NCBI GenBank assembly: GCA_024277065.1
Contig: JAJRVY010000040.1
Location: forward strand, 1 to 49,536
DNA: 49,536 nt
Reading direction: 5' to 3'
Origin: Planctomycetota bacterium
Lineage (GTDB): Bacteria; Planctomycetota; JAJSAM01; JAJVHW01
Positions 1 to 11,586 of this stretch are shown here, one piece after another. Position numbers and translations under genes: made by a program. Numbering within the stretch: the first letter of the stretch is position 1; the number at the start of each line of letters is the position of its first letter. The notes beneath the pieces were generated by a model. That model saw only the letters and a program-made list of their open reading frames with translations, did not search any database and was not told where the DNA came from.

Positions 1-921
1 GGCCGTCCCTGCGGCGTGGAGGGCGCGTTCCAGCACCTCGGCGATGGCGTTCACCTTCTCGGGGACGATGTCCATCGCGGCGAAGGGCGTGAACTCGCGG
101 ACGAGGAGGTCGCGGCGGATCTCGATGCACAGCGTGCGTCCGGGGTGCGCGGCGGCGAGGGCCGCGGCGGACGTGGCCGGGTGCAGGTGGTACGCTTCGT
201 TCTCGGTGGGGGAGAGGCCCACCGCCGCGAACCCGGCACGGACGGCCGCGACGAGCGCGGGGTCGGCCAGGAGCGCGCCGTCGTCGTCGCGCGTGATCAG
301 ATCCACCTCGGCCCGCAGTGGCCAGGTCTCGACGCGCCCGGGGCCGTAGGCCTCGTGGAGGCTCGCGACGATGTCGTCGTCCACCGCGACGTCGATGCTG
401 CGCGGCGCGTAGGTGTGCAGCATGAGGCCCCGGCCGCCGCTGCCGCAGACGGCGTCGAAGGCGGCGCGCACGAGGGCGCTGTATTCGGCGTGGCGCGCGA
501 GGAGGAGCGCCCGGTCGCGTGGATCGCGGACGTATGTCGCGAGCCCCGGGGTGACGACGTTCGTCGGCATCGCCCCGTCTGCCGTCGTCGCGCCGTCGTC
601 GATCAGGCGGTTGCAGTCCACGAACGTGCGTGGGATCAGGCAGCGGATGACCGCCACGGTGCACGCTGCGCCCGAGGCCGCCAGTCGCGCGGCGACGCGC
701 AGCCCGAGCTCGCTGCACCCGACGTCGGTGTTGACGAATAAGAAGTCCTTCAGCGCGTCCGGGAGCGGCCCGCGCAACTCCGCGGCGAGCGCGTCGAAGT
801 GCGCCTCGCGCGTGGCGCCGTGCGGCATCTCGAGCAGGAGATCGGGCACGGCGCCGGGCGCCGCGTCCGCGCCGCGCACGATCGTGACGTCGCACACGTC
901 CGGGATCGACGCGGCGATCAC
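1..921 (-). CDS. N-formylglutamate amidohydrolase-like protein (3' end outside window)
   Basis: The frame is open from a GTG at 921 to the window edge (307 codons), so the C-terminus is missing. The translation has EMPHGATR near residue 32, NTDVG near residue 65, DCNR and LMLHTY. This pattern matches the N-formylglutamate amidohydrolase (HutG/FGase) family, whose Zn enzymes release formate or a related acyl group from N-acyl amino acids. The family assignment is by motif; the substrate is not known. Start and upstream stop overlap as GTGA with the YrdC-phosphatase fusion, so the two are co-transcribed and probably translationally coupled. No histidine-degradation genes are nearby, so a role in the hut pathway is not supported. 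Confidence 0.6.
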   Translation of the reverse strand, partial: MIAASIPDVCDVTIVRGADAAPGAVPDLLLEMPHGATREAHFDALAAELRGPLPDALKDFLFVNTDVGCSELGLRVAARLAASGAACTVAVIRCLIPRTFVDCNRLIDDGATTADGAMPTNVVTPGLATYVRDPRDRALLLARHAEYSALVRAAFDAVCGSGGRGLMLHTYAPRSIDVAVDDDIVASLHEAYGPGRVETWPLRAEVDLITRDDDGALLADPALVAAVRAGFAAVGLSPTENEAYHLHPATSAAALAAAHPGRTLCIEIRRDLLVREFTPFAAMDIVPEKVNAIAEVLERALHAAGTA

Positions 922-1982
922 AGGTCGTCGAGCCGTGACTGCAAGGCGGCGTGGATGACCTTGGCGATCTTCTCGTAGGCCGCCGGTCCGTGGCCGAAGG
1001 GATCGGGAATGTCGCGCCCGCGGCGATCGAGCGGCCGGATGCGCTCGGCGGCGTCCGGCGCGAACTCGACGATCGAGCCCCGGTGCCGGGCCGTCATGAC
1101 GAAGACCTCGTCCGCGCGCTCGAGGATGGAGATGGTCAGGGGCCGCGCGCGATGCGCACCGAGGTCCAGGCCACGCGCTGCGGCGACGGCCTCGGCCTCG
1201 GCCGTCGCCGGCTCGCCGCGCAGGCACCCGGTTCCCGCGGACTCGACGCGGTAGCCCGCAGCGAGCAATTCGAGCTCGTCCACGCCCTGGCGGCGCGCGA
1301 GGAGCTGCGTCGCCATGGCCGCCGCCAGCGGGCTGCGGCAGCGATTGCCCGAGCAGACGAAGAGGATCGTGCGGGCCGTGGTCTCGCGGATCAGGTCGGT
1401 GGGCAGCACGCCGTCCGCGAGCACTTCGACGTCGCCGCCGGGGAAGACGCGCACGACGGACGACGGCGCGCCGTGGCGGCACGGCCCGGCGTCGAGGACG
1501 GCGTCGATCACGCCGTCGAACTGCGCGGACACGTCCTCTGCCGTGACGGCCGGCGGTCCTCCGGCGGGTGCGGCGGCCACCGCGCCGACGCGGCAGTCCG
1601 TGGCGCGCAGCAGCGCCCGCGTGACGGCGACGTCCGGCACGCGGTAGCCGGTGGGCCGGCCGTGGCGGTCGGAGACGACCAGCGTCAGCGGCCCCGGCCA
1701 GAAGCGCGCGGCCAGTTTCCGCGCGGCGAGGGGCAGCGCGCGGACCTCGCGCGCGAGCATCTCGGGATCGGCCATGTGGACCGTGGCCGCGCCGTCCGCC
1801 GCGCGGCCGCGCACCTGCTCCAGGCGTCGCACGGCCGCCTCGTCGCGCAGATTGACGGCGAGCCCATAGACCGTCTCGGTGGGGATGGCGACGATGCCCC
1901 CGTCCATGAGCAGCCCCGCGAGCCCGCCCAGCGCGGGCCAGGGGCCCTCGCCCGGGGCGGCAGTGACGATGCGTGTGCGCAC
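918..1982 (-). CDS. YrdC/Sua5 domain fused to low-molecular-weight protein phosphatase
   Basis: A 354-residue two-domain protein from a GTG start. Residues about 15-200 form a YrdC/Sua5 domain (GGIVAIPTETVYGLA near 28-42, FWPGPLTLVV near 94-103, SSVVRV near 174), the family that makes threonylcarbamoyl-AMP for tRNA t6A. Residues about 205-354 form a low-molecular-weight phosphatase with the loop CSGNRCRSP starting at Cys210 and the catalytic-acid motif DPFG near the end. In Bacillus the separate genes ywlC (Sua5) and ywlE (protein-arginine phosphatase) lie close together, so the fusion mirrors a known neighbourhood. Two oddities: the usual KGR motif of YrdC reads RGR and the following proline-rich segment is lost; the phosphatase loop has Arg where YwlE has Thr. 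Whether the YrdC half is still a t6A enzyme is therefore uncertain. Confidence 0.85.
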   Translation of the reverse strand: MRTRIVTAAPGEGPWPALGGLAGLLMDGGIVAIPTETVYGLAVNLRDEAAVRRLEQVRGRAADGAATVHMADPEMLAREVRALPLAARKLAARFWPGPLTLVVSDRHGRPTGYRVPDVAVTRALLRATDCRVGAVAAAPAGGPPAVTAEDVSAQFDGVIDAVLDAGPCRHGAPSSVVRVFPGGDVEVLADGVLPTDLIRETTARTILFVCSGNRCRSPLAAAMATQLLARRQGVDELELLAAGYRVESAGTGCLRGEPATAEAEAVAAARGLDLGAHRARPLTISILERADEVFVMTARHRGSIVEFAPDAAERIRPLDRRGRDIPDPFGHGPAAYEKIAKVIHAALQSRLDDL

Positions 1983-1994
1983 GCATGGAAACTA

Positions 1995-2162
1995 AGGGCC
2001 CGCGCAGGAATAGCTTCGGGATTCGGTCGGCTGCGACGACGCGGGGCGGCGTTGCCTCTCCTCCCCGACTCGGCTCCGCAATGAGTCGCGTCGTCGAGCC
2101 GCCTTGCCCCGCGCCGCCCTCGCTCGCCCTCGGTCCTACGAACTCATTCCTGCGCGGACCCT
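1995..2162. repeat. Imperfect inverted repeat enclosing repeat copy A
   Basis: Bases 1995-2011 are complementary to 2146-2162 over 17 positions with one mismatch. Inside, 2033-2041 (CGACGACGC) pairs exactly with 2088-2096. A transcript could fold into a long two-tier stem. The right outer arm is the 3' end of dispersed repeat copy A, so the left arm looks like a diverged partial copy in inverted orientation. Confidence 0.55.
2107..2162. repeat. Dispersed 56-bp repeat, copy A
   Basis: This block matches 9744-9799 at 50 of 56 positions with no gaps; the first 29 bases are identical. Both copies lie in intergenic DNA. The differences cluster in the last third, where each copy can pair with a local partner (1995-2011 here, 9802-9808 in copy B). 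No function is known to me. Confidence 0.7.
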
Positions 2163-2406
2163 GAGAAGGTGTGGACAAGAGAAACGGGGCGCCGGTCACG
2201 CGACTTCCGCGGATCCGAGCCTGGGATTGTCGTAGCGTCCAACGGCGCAAGTCGCGCGCCGCAGCCCCGCTCGTCCGTGGAGCCCGCCGGGCTGCGTTGC
2301 GCTCGCTCGATGACTCGGTCAGGGGAGTCACGTTCGCAACCGCGCCTTGCCGGCAGGCTCCACGAACAAGCCGACACTCCCTCTTCTCTTGTCCACACCT
2401 TCTCAG
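2161..2406. repeat. 246-bp element bounded by 23-bp perfect inverted repeats
   Basis: Bases 2161-2183 and 2384-2406 are exact reverse complements (23 of 23) separated by 200 bp. The interior has no plausible gene but further pairing: a 13-nt palindrome at 2281-2293 (AGCCCG/CGGGCT) and complementarity between about 2272-2283 and 2356-2367 with one mismatch. The shape fits a MITE-like non-autonomous element or a structured RNA. No flanking target-site duplication is evident, so mobility is only a suggestion. Confidence 0.6.
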
Positions 2407-2514
2407 AGGGTGTTCCGGCCGCGTGCGCAACGATGCACGGTGGTCGTCCCGGCGGCCCGCTGAATAGGACGGTCCGCAGTTCGCATCCCGCTACAGTCCA
2501 CCTGTCAAAAAGTC

Positions 2515-4805
<2,291 letters not shown>

Positions 4806-5028
4806 CGGGGCCTGCCATAATGGCAGTCGCGGGGCCGCTGTGGCCGCGATCCTGACACCATGGCAAGCGCCAGGGTGACCGTAAGCCTCTGTGCCAACGC
4901 GAGTTGCACGTCGCCGGCCATGTCCCGGCGCGGGCACGCGGTTTGTGAAGTGCGCCTCTGAACCCGGTCTCCGGAGCAGGACCTCCAGGAGCGCCGGGAC
5001 CGTAGCGCCAGGACCGTAAGGAGCGACG
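4806..5028 (+). promoter_or_regulatory. Upstream region of dnaK with a 15-nt palindrome
   Basis: The 223-bp leader contains CTGCCATAATGGCAG at 4813-4827, a perfect 7-bp inverted repeat around one base, just after the regulator stop codon. It may be an operator or the stem of a short hairpin. No CIRCE element (the HrcA operator) and no obvious sigma-32 promoter were seen. The sequence GACCGTA recurs near 5000-5017, close to the ribosome-binding site AAGGAG at about 5018-5023. Confidence 0.4.
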
Positions 5029-6021
5029 ATGACGCAGAAGAGCGGCAAGATCATCGGAATCGACCTCGGCACGACGAACTCCGTCGTGGCCGTCATGGAG
5101 GGCGGTGAGCCGAAGGTGATCCCCAACGCCGAGGGCAGCCGGCTGACGCCGAGCGTGGTGGCGTACATCGAGGGCGGCGAGCGACTCGTCGGCGCGCTGG
5201 CCCGCCGCCAGGCCGTCACCAACCCGCGCAACACGGTCTCGTCGATCAAGCGCTTCATGGGGCGCCGCCACTCCGAGGTCTCGTCCGAGGAGAAGATGGT
5301 GCCCTACGAGGTCATCGGCGGCAGCGACGAACTCGTGCGCGTCTCCGTCCACGGCAAGCAGCTCTCGCCGCCGGAGATCTCGGCCATGGTGCTGCGCTCG
5401 CTCAAGGAGGCGGCCGAGGACTACCTCGGTGGCGAGGTCACCGATGCCGTCATCACCGTGCCCGCGTACTTCAACGACTCGCAGCGGCAGGCGACCAAGG
5501 AGGCCGGCAAGATCGCGGGTCTGGGCGTGCGCCGTATCGTCAACGAGCCGACCGCCGCGGCGCTCGCGTACGGGCTCGGCAAGCTCCACGAGGAGACGCG
5601 CATCGCCGTCTTCGACCTCGGCGGGGGCACGTTCGACATCTCCATCCTGCACCTCGCGGACGGCGTGTTCGAGGTGCTCTCCACCTCCGGCGACACCCAT
5701 CTCGGCGGCGACGACTTCGACGAGGTGCTCGTGCACCACGTCGCCGACGAGTTCAAGAAGGACCAGGGCGTCGATCTGCGCAATGACCCGATGGCGCTGC
5801 AGCGTCTCAAGGAAGCCGTCGAGAAGGCCAAGTGCGAGTTGTCGTCGGCGATCTCCACCGACGTCAACCTGCCCTACATTACGATGGACCAGGCCGGTCC
5901 CAAGCACCTCGCGATGTCGATCTCGCGGGCGAAGTTCGAGCAGCTCACGGAGGCGCTCGTGGAGCGCACGCGCGGCCCCTGCAAGAGCGCGCTCGACGAC
6001 GCCAAGCTGGGCGTCGGCTAG
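5029..6021 (+). CDS. dnaK: Chaperone DnaK, N-terminal part ending at an in-frame amber codon
   Basis: The ATG at 5029 follows AAGGAG at good distance. The 330 codons encode most of the Hsp70 nucleotide-binding domain: [18 protein letters not shown] at the N-terminus, [22 protein letters not shown] and FDLGGGTFD. Translation then meets TAG at 6019-6021, within the region equivalent to E. coli DAGLSVSDIDDV. The remainder of DnaK continues in the same frame immediately after, so no bases are lost or gained. One substitution (for example GAG, AAG or CAG to TAG) explains it. Unless the stop is read through or the two halves assemble, DnaK would be inactive here. TAG is an ordinary terminator elsewhere in the window (for example the mrfA and accD ends), arguing against genome-wide recoding. 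Confidence 0.9.
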   Translation: MTQKSGKIIGIDLGTTNSVVAVMEGGEPKVIPNAEGSRLTPSVVAYIEGGERLVGALARRQAVTNPRNTVSSIKRFMGRRHSEVSSEEKMVPYEVIGGSDELVRVSVHGKQLSPPEISAMVLRSLKEAAEDYLGGEVTDAVITVPAYFNDSQRQATKEAGKIAGLGVRRIVNEPTAAALAYGLGKLHEETRIAVFDLGGGTFDISILHLADGVFEVLSTSGDTHLGGDDFDEVLVHHVADEFKKDQGVDLRNDPMALQRLKEAVEKAKCELSSAISTDVNLPYITMDQAGPKHLAMSISRAKFEQLTEALVERTRGPCKSALDDAKLGVG

Positions 6022-6999
<978 letters not shown>

Positions 7000-7132
7000 C
7001 CACCGGCATCGCGCGGCGTGACACGGCGCGACGGGACGTAGCGCGGCGTGGACGTGCCGGGGGCGGATGCTCTGTCGTCTGCGTTCGCGCCTTCGTCATG
7101 GCATCATGCCGCGCAGGTCCGGAGGAGTGCCC

Positions 7133-7504
7133 ATGCCGCCGCGGAAGATCGATCTCGCCGCCACGTTCGCCTCGTTCGACGAGACGTGGGTGCCGAAGGT
7201 CGTTGCCGAGCTGAACGGCCAGCAGGTCCGGGTCGCCAAGCTCCTCGGGCCGTACGTGTGGCACCGGCACGCGCACGAGGACGAGCTGTTCCTGGTCGTC
7301 ACGGGGCGCCTGCGCCTCGAGTTCCGTGACGGCGACGTCGAACTGGTGCCGGGCCAGCTCTGCGTGGTGCCCCGCGGCACCGAGCACCGGCCCGTGGCCG
7401 ACGAACTCGTCGAGTGCGTCCTGCTCGAGCCGGCGGAGACGCGCAACACGGGGGACGTGGATCACCCGTACACGATCGAGCCGGACGAGCTGGAAGTGAT
7501 CTGA
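7133..7504 (+). CDS. Single-domain cupin protein
   Basis: I place the start at the ATG at 7133 because GGAGGAG lies at 7121-7127; upstream starts lack such a site. The 123-residue product is one cupin barrel: motif 1 is HRHAHEDELFLVVTG (HxH, Glu, Gly) and motif 2 is PRGTEHRP. The two His plus Glu of motif 1 and the His of motif 2 would bind one metal ion. Small stand-alone cupins of this type are often annotated as mannose-6-phosphate isomerase-like, but the substrate cannot be deduced. It stands alone between dnaK and the membrane kinase. Confidence 0.85.
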   Translation: MPPRKIDLAATFASFDETWVPKVVAELNGQQVRVAKLLGPYVWHRHAHEDELFLVVTGRLRLEFRDGDVELVPGQLCVVPRGTEHRPVADELVECVLLEPAETRNTGDVDHPYTIEPDELEVI

Positions 7505-7599
7505 CGTCCGCCGCGTGGGCGGCGAGGCCGGAGCATGGATTGCCCGGGCGCGCCATGGGCCGGCGGCGCATAATGTGTTGCGGCGTAGGAGCGCACGGC

Positions 7600-9738
7600 A
7601 TGGAGACGCAGGCGACCACGATATCGACCGGCGGCAGGCTGCGCATGTGGGGCGGTTCCCTGCTCGTCGCTGCCGTCCTCGGCGCTCTCGGCGTGTTCGT
7701 CGTCTCGCTCGTCGAGGACGCGCACGCGAATGGCCTCCGCGCTCATCTGCGCACCATTCTCGCCGCCGACACCGAGGCCCTGCGCATCTGGCGCCGAGGT
7801 CAGATGCGTGTGACCGCGGCCGTCGCCGGGGACATCGGCTGGCGGCGCCGCATGATCGACATCCTGGACGCCGGACCGGAGCTGATGACGCCCGCCGCCC
7901 TGGCCGGCGCGAAGGCGCATCGCGAGTTGCGAGAGGGCCTCGACGTGATCTGCGGCGAACTCGGCCACGAGGCGTTCAGCGTGATGGACACGACCGGCCG
8001 GATCGTGAGCGCTAGCGACGAGAGCACGCTCGGCACGCTCGCCGGCGGGACCTTCGGCGAGAGCGTGCGCCGCGCGCTCGCCGGCGTGGACCACTTCTCG
8101 ATCCCGTTCCGGGCGGGCGCCGACGGGAGCGGCAGTCCCGTGATGACGGTCTCGGTGCCGATCCACGACGAGAGCGCCGTCGTACGGGGCGTGCTGACGT
8201 TCTGGATGCGTCCCGAGCGCGACTTCTCGCGCATCCTGCAGGTTGCGCGCCCGGGGGCGAGCGGCGAGTCGTACGCCTTCGACCGTGACGGGCTCATGCT
8301 CAGCGGGTCGCGCTTCGAGCAGGAACTGCGCACGATCGGGCTGCTCGCCGACGACGGCGACAGCGAGCACGGCGCGGTCCTGCGTATCCACATCCGCGAT
8401 CCGGGCGGCAACATGCTCGAGGGCTTCCGCCCGGGGCAGGACCGCCGCGCGTTGCCGCTGACGCGCATGGCGGCCAGCGCCGTCGCCGGGCACGACGGCG
8501 TGGACGTCGAAGGCTATGCGGACTACCGCGGCGTCCCGGTCGTCGGCGCGTGGACGTGGATGCCGGACGCCGGGCTGGGCGTCGCCACCGAGATGGACGC
8601 GGGCGAGGCGCTGCGCTCCGTCGTGATTCTGCGCACGGCCTTCGGCGTGCTCTGGGGCCTGCTCGTCGCTGCGGGAGCCGGGATTGCGCTCTACGCCTTC
8701 TTCGTGGGGCGGCTGCGGCGCCGCATCGAAAAGGCCGAGCGGCGCGCGGAACGGCTCGGTCAGTATACGCTCGTGCGGCGCATCGGCTCGGGCGGCATGG
8801 GCGACGTGTACCTCGCCAAGCACGCGCTCCTGCGTCGCCCGACGGCGGTCAAGATCCTGCAGCCGGACCGCACCGACGAGCACTCGCTCATTCGCTTCGA
8901 GCGCGAGGTGCAGCAGTCCTCGCGGCTGACGCATCCGAACACGATCGCGATCTACGACTACGGCCACACCCCCGACGGTACGTTCTACTACGCGATGGAG
9001 TACCTCGACGGCATCGCCCTCGATCGCCTCGTCAAGACCGAGGGGCCCATTCCGCAGGGCCGCCTCATCTTCATCCTGCGGCAGGTCTGCGCGTCGCTCG
9101 TCGAGGCGCACGGGCTCGGGCTGATCCACCGCGACATCAAGCCCGGTAACCTGATGCTGTGCCGGCGCGGCGGGTTCTTCGACGTCGTCAAGGTCCTCGA
9201 CTTCGGGCTCGTGAAGGACCTCACCGGAGGTGACACCGTCGAGCTGAGCATGACGGGCGCCATCACCGGGACGCCGCTGTACCTGTCGCCCGAGTCGATC
9301 CGCGACGCGCGCAGCGTCGATGTCCGGAGCGACATCTACTCCGTCGGAGCCGTCGCCTACTATCTGCTGACCGGCGAGCACGTGTTCCGCGGTGAGACGA
9401 CCCTCGATCTCGTCATGCACCACGTCAAGTCGGCGCCCCGGCGCCCCTCCGAGCGCTTCGGGCGGCCCTTCTCGCGCGATCTCGAGGACGTCATCCTGCG
9501 CTGCCTGGCGAAGGCGCCGGACGATCGCTACGCGACGGCCTCGGAACTCCGTGCCGCGTTCGCCGCGTGCGCGGCCGCGGACTCGTGGGGGCACGACGAG
9601 GCGCAGCGGTGGTGGGAGGAGAACACCGAGCGCCTGCGCGTGACGTATCAGCTATCGCTGCCGTCCACGCCGGGCACGCCGCTGTCGGTGCCCGAGCTCG
9701 AGGTCGATCTGGACGGGCGCCTGAGCACCGACGGCTGA
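7600..9738 (+). CDS. Membrane Ser/Thr protein kinase with extracytoplasmic sensor domain
   Basis: The ATG at 7600 is preceded by AGGAG at 7587-7591. The 712-residue protein starts with a membrane helix (about 17-38), then about 310 residues outside the membrane, a second helix (about 347-370) and a Hanks-type kinase domain from about 387. The order is like a methyl-accepting sensor, with a Cache-like outer domain, but the output is a kinase. Kinase motifs are complete: glycine loop IGSGGMGDVYLAK, AVKIL, IHRDIKPGN, LDFGLVKD, and the activation segment TPLYLSPES. Unlike the common PknB layout, the sensor precedes the kinase. The tail after the kinase is short and featureless. The Cache assignment of the sensor is a topology-based inference. 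Confidence 0.88.
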   Translation: METQATTISTGGRLRMWGGSLLVAAVLGALGVFVVSLVEDAHANGLRAHLRTILAADTEALRIWRRGQMRVTAAVAGDIGWRRRMIDILDAGPELMTPAALAGAKAHRELREGLDVICGELGHEAFSVMDTTGRIVSASDESTLGTLAGGTFGESVRRALAGVDHFSIPFRAGADGSGSPVMTVSVPIHDESAVVRGVLTFWMRPERDFSRILQVARPGASGESYAFDRDGLMLSGSRFEQELRTIGLLADDGDSEHGAVLRIHIRDPGGNMLEGFRPGQDRRALPLTRMAASAVAGHDGVDVEGYADYRGVPVVGAWTWMPDAGLGVATEMDAGEALRSVVILRTAFGVLWGLLVAAGAGIALYAFFVGRLRRRIEKAERRAERLGQYTLVRRIGSGGMGDVYLAKHALLRRPTAVKILQPDRTDEHSLIRFEREVQQSSRLTHPNTIAIYDYGHTPDGTFYYAMEYLDGIALDRLVKTEGPIPQGRLIFILRQVCASLVEAHGLGLIHRDIKPGNLMLCRRGGFFDVVKVLDFGLVKDLTGGDTVELSMTGAITGTPLYLSPESIRDARSVDVRSDIYSVGAVAYYLLTGEHVFRGETTLDLVMHHVKSAPRRPSERFGRPFSRDLEDVILRCLAKAPDDRYATASELRAAFAACAAADSWGHDEAQRWWEENTERLRVTYQLSLPSTPGTPLSVPELEVDLDGRLSTDG

Positions 9739-9743
9739 TCCCG

Positions 9744-9799
9744 CCCCGCGCCGCCCTCGCTCGCCCTCGGTCCCACGAACCTATTCCTACGTGGGCCCT
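9744..9799. repeat. Dispersed 56-bp repeat, copy B
   Basis: It matches copy A at 2107-2162 at 50 of 56 positions. It begins six bases after the stop codon of the membrane kinase and its end merges into a hairpin (9789-9808). Occurrence after a gene and before an operon suggests a terminator-associated repeat family, but two copies are too few to define it. Confidence 0.7.
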
Positions 9800-9808
9800 T
9801 TCCCACGT
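9789..9808 (+). terminator. Hairpin between kinase and ABC operon
   Basis: ACGTGGG (9789-9795) and CCCACGT (9802-9808) form a 7-bp stem with a six-base loop CCCTTT. No U-tract follows, so factor-independent termination is doubtful; it could equally be an operator or RNA processing site ahead of the ABC operon. Confidence 0.4.
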
Positions 9809-9889
9809 GAGGCGCGCCGCCCGTAGTACCTTCGTGGGTTTGGACCGCTCCCCGCGGGCGCATGTCGCCCGTCTGGCGTCGGAGGGCAG

Positions 9890-10855
9890 ATGCCGGCCAT
9901 CGAAGTACACGACCTGACCAAGCGCTACGGCGCACGCACCGCCGTGGACACGATCTCGTTCACCGTGGACGAGGGCGAGATCGTCGGATTCCTGGGGCCC
10001 AACGGCGCCGGGAAGACGACGACGTTGCGTGTCCTGACCAGTTTCCAGCCCGCCAGTTCCGGCAGCGCGCGCGTGGCGGGATACGACGTCTTCAGCCAGG
10101 GCGTCCAGGTTCGCGAGAACACCGGCTACCTGCCCGAGAGCACGCCGCTCTACACCGAGATGCGCGTGTTCAAGTACCTGTGGTACCGGGCGACGCTCAA
10201 GGGCGTGGCGCGGCGCGAGCGGCGCGCCTTCATCGAGTCGGCCATGGAACGCTGCGACATCGTCGATGTGCGCGATCGCATCATCGGGCATCTGTCCAAG
10301 GGCTACCGCCAGCGCGTCGGGCTCGCCGACGCCCTCGTGCACCGCCCGCGCGTCCTGATCCTCGACGAACCCACGGCGGGCCTCGATCCGAACCAGGTGC
10401 GCGACGTCCGTGATCTGATCAAGGAGATCGCCGGCGAGACCACGATCCTGTTCTCGACGCACACCATCCCCTGGGTCGAGCAGGTCTGCGAGCGCGTCAT
10501 CGTGATCAACCGCGGGCGCATCGCCCTCGACGGCACGCTCTCCGGGATGCGCGAGCGCGTCGCGCCCTGGGCACGTGTCGAGTTCCGGACCTCGATGGAC
10601 GCCCGCCCGGCGCTCGATGTCGTCCACGCCGCGCCGTCCGTCATCTTCGCCGAGAACCTGACGGTCGGCGAGCGCACGATGCTGCGCTACCTGACCGAGA
10701 AGTCGAACCTCGCGCGCTCCCGTGAGCTGGTCGCCGCGGGGCTGGCGTCGAGCGGCGGGACGATGGAGGACGTGAAGGTCGTCGATGCCGTCGTCGAGGA
10801 CCTCTTCACCAAGCTGACCCGCGGCAGCGAGCAGGCCGTCGAGGTGCGCGCATGA
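9890..10855 (+). CDS. ABC transporter ATP-binding protein, GldA-like
   Basis: ATG at 9890 with GGAGGG at 9881-9886. The 321-residue protein has Walker A GPNGAGKTTT, signature LSKGYRQRVGLADAL (degenerate at the second glycine, as in other GldA/CcmA-type proteins), and Walker B with LILDEPTAGLDPNQ, followed by the H-loop in FSTHTI. The roughly 90-residue C-terminal extension is usual for GldA-type ATPases. It overlaps the permease gene by four bases (ATGA). With the next three genes it forms a GldA-GldF-GldG-like module. In Bacteroidota such modules are linked to gliding motility; in other phyla the cargo is unknown, so motility should not be inferred. Confidence 0.92.
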   Translation: MPAIEVHDLTKRYGARTAVDTISFTVDEGEIVGFLGPNGAGKTTTLRVLTSFQPASSGSARVAGYDVFSQGVQVRENTGYLPESTPLYTEMRVFKYLWYRATLKGVARRERRAFIESAMERCDIVDVRDRIIGHLSKGYRQRVGLADALVHRPRVLILDEPTAGLDPNQVRDVRDLIKEIAGETTILFSTHTIPWVEQVCERVIVINRGRIALDGTLSGMRERVAPWARVEFRTSMDARPALDVVHAAPSVIFAENLTVGERTMLRYLTEKSNLARSRELVAAGLASSGGTMEDVKVVDAVVEDLFTKLTRGSEQAVEVRA

Positions 10856-11586
10856 GCCGCCTCCTGGCCCTCACGAAACGCGAGCTCTCCGCGTACTTCT
10901 TCGCGCCCGTGCCGTGGGTGCTGACGTTCTTCTTCCTGCTGCTCACCTGGTTCTTCTTCCAGTGGGAGGTCAGCTCGCTCTACGTCACGGTGACGTACGC
11001 GCCGGTGTTCGCGGCGCTGCAGTTCATCCTGCTCTTCCTGATGCCGCTCCTGACCATGAACTCGGTGGCCGAGGAGCGCAGCCGCAACACGCTCGAGACG
11101 CTCCTGACCGCGCCCGTGCGCGACTGGCAGGTGATCGTCTCCAAGTGGCTGGGCACGTTCGCGTTCTACGTCGCGATGCTCGTGCCGACGCTCGTCTACT
11201 GGGCCGTGCTCGCGTACATCGGGCGGGCGATCGGCAAGCCCGACGCGGGCCCCATCCTCGCCGCATACGTGGGCGCGCTGTTCCTCGGCGGACTCTACAT
11301 CGCGGTCGGCATCTTCGCCTCGTCCCTGACGGAGAACGCGCTGATGTCGGCGTTCCTGGCGTTCTTCCTGCTGATCTCGATGCTGTTCATCGGCGTGATG
11401 CCGTTCATGCACGACGCGGCTCCGGAGTGGCTGCAGCAGTTCGCGCAGTACCTCAGTCAGCAGACCCATTTCGCGCAGTTCATGAAGGGCCGTATCGCCC
11501 TCTTCGACATCATCTACTTCGTGTCGATGACGGCCTTCTTCCTGTTCCTGGCCGTGCGCAGTCTCGAATCGAGGAAGTGGCGATGA
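10852..11586 (+). CDS. ABC-2 type permease, GldF-like
   Basis: A 244-residue integral membrane protein of about six helices, typical of the ABC-2 permease family (for example FFFLLLTWFFFQWEV, FILLFLMPLLTM and LAFFLLISMLFIGVM). The motif MNSVAEERSRNTLETLLTAP after helix 2 is the family hallmark, the loop that contacts the ATPase. The start overlaps the ATPase stop and the stop overlaps the next start, each as ATGA, so ATPase, permease and GldG-like protein are tightly coupled. Confidence 0.9.
   Translation: MSRLLALTKRELSAYFFAPVPWVLTFFFLLLTWFFFQWEVSSLYVTVTYAPVFAALQFILLFLMPLLTMNSVAEERSRNTLETLLTAPVRDWQVIVSKWLGTFAFYVAMLVPTLVYWAVLAYIGRAIGKPDAGPILAAYVGALFLGGLYIAVGIFASSLTENALMSAFLAFFLLISMLFIGVMPFMHDAAPEWLQQFAQYLSQQTHFAQFMKGRIALFDIIYFVSMTAFFLFLAVRSLESRKWR

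Larger units (their letters stand above)
1983..2514. other. 532-bp gene-free region with nested repeats
   Basis: No frame here has recognisable coding character. The stretch separates the divergent YrdC-phosphatase (-) and histidine kinase (+) genes, so it should hold both promoters, but I cannot point to a convincing -35/-10 pair. It contains one copy of a 56-bp dispersed repeat, a long-range pairing of its outer arms, and a 23-bp perfect inverted repeat, each listed separately. Confidence 0.7.

Noticed and set aside
4806-5028. CIRCE or sigma-32 control of dnaK
   Set aside because: The HrcA inverted repeat and heat-shock promoter sequences were looked for by eye and not found.
6019-6021. 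Amber codon in dnaK as a recoded amino acid such as pyrrolysine
   Set aside because: TAG is the regular stop of several neighbours (mrfA, mrfB, the CBS gene, gap, accD), and no pyrrolysine gene is in the window.
7462-9594. A 710-codon minus-strand frame opposite the membrane kinase
   Set aside because: The opposite strand encodes a complete kinase with all catalytic motifs; the antisense product is Arg/Asp/Ala-rich and without recognisable structure.
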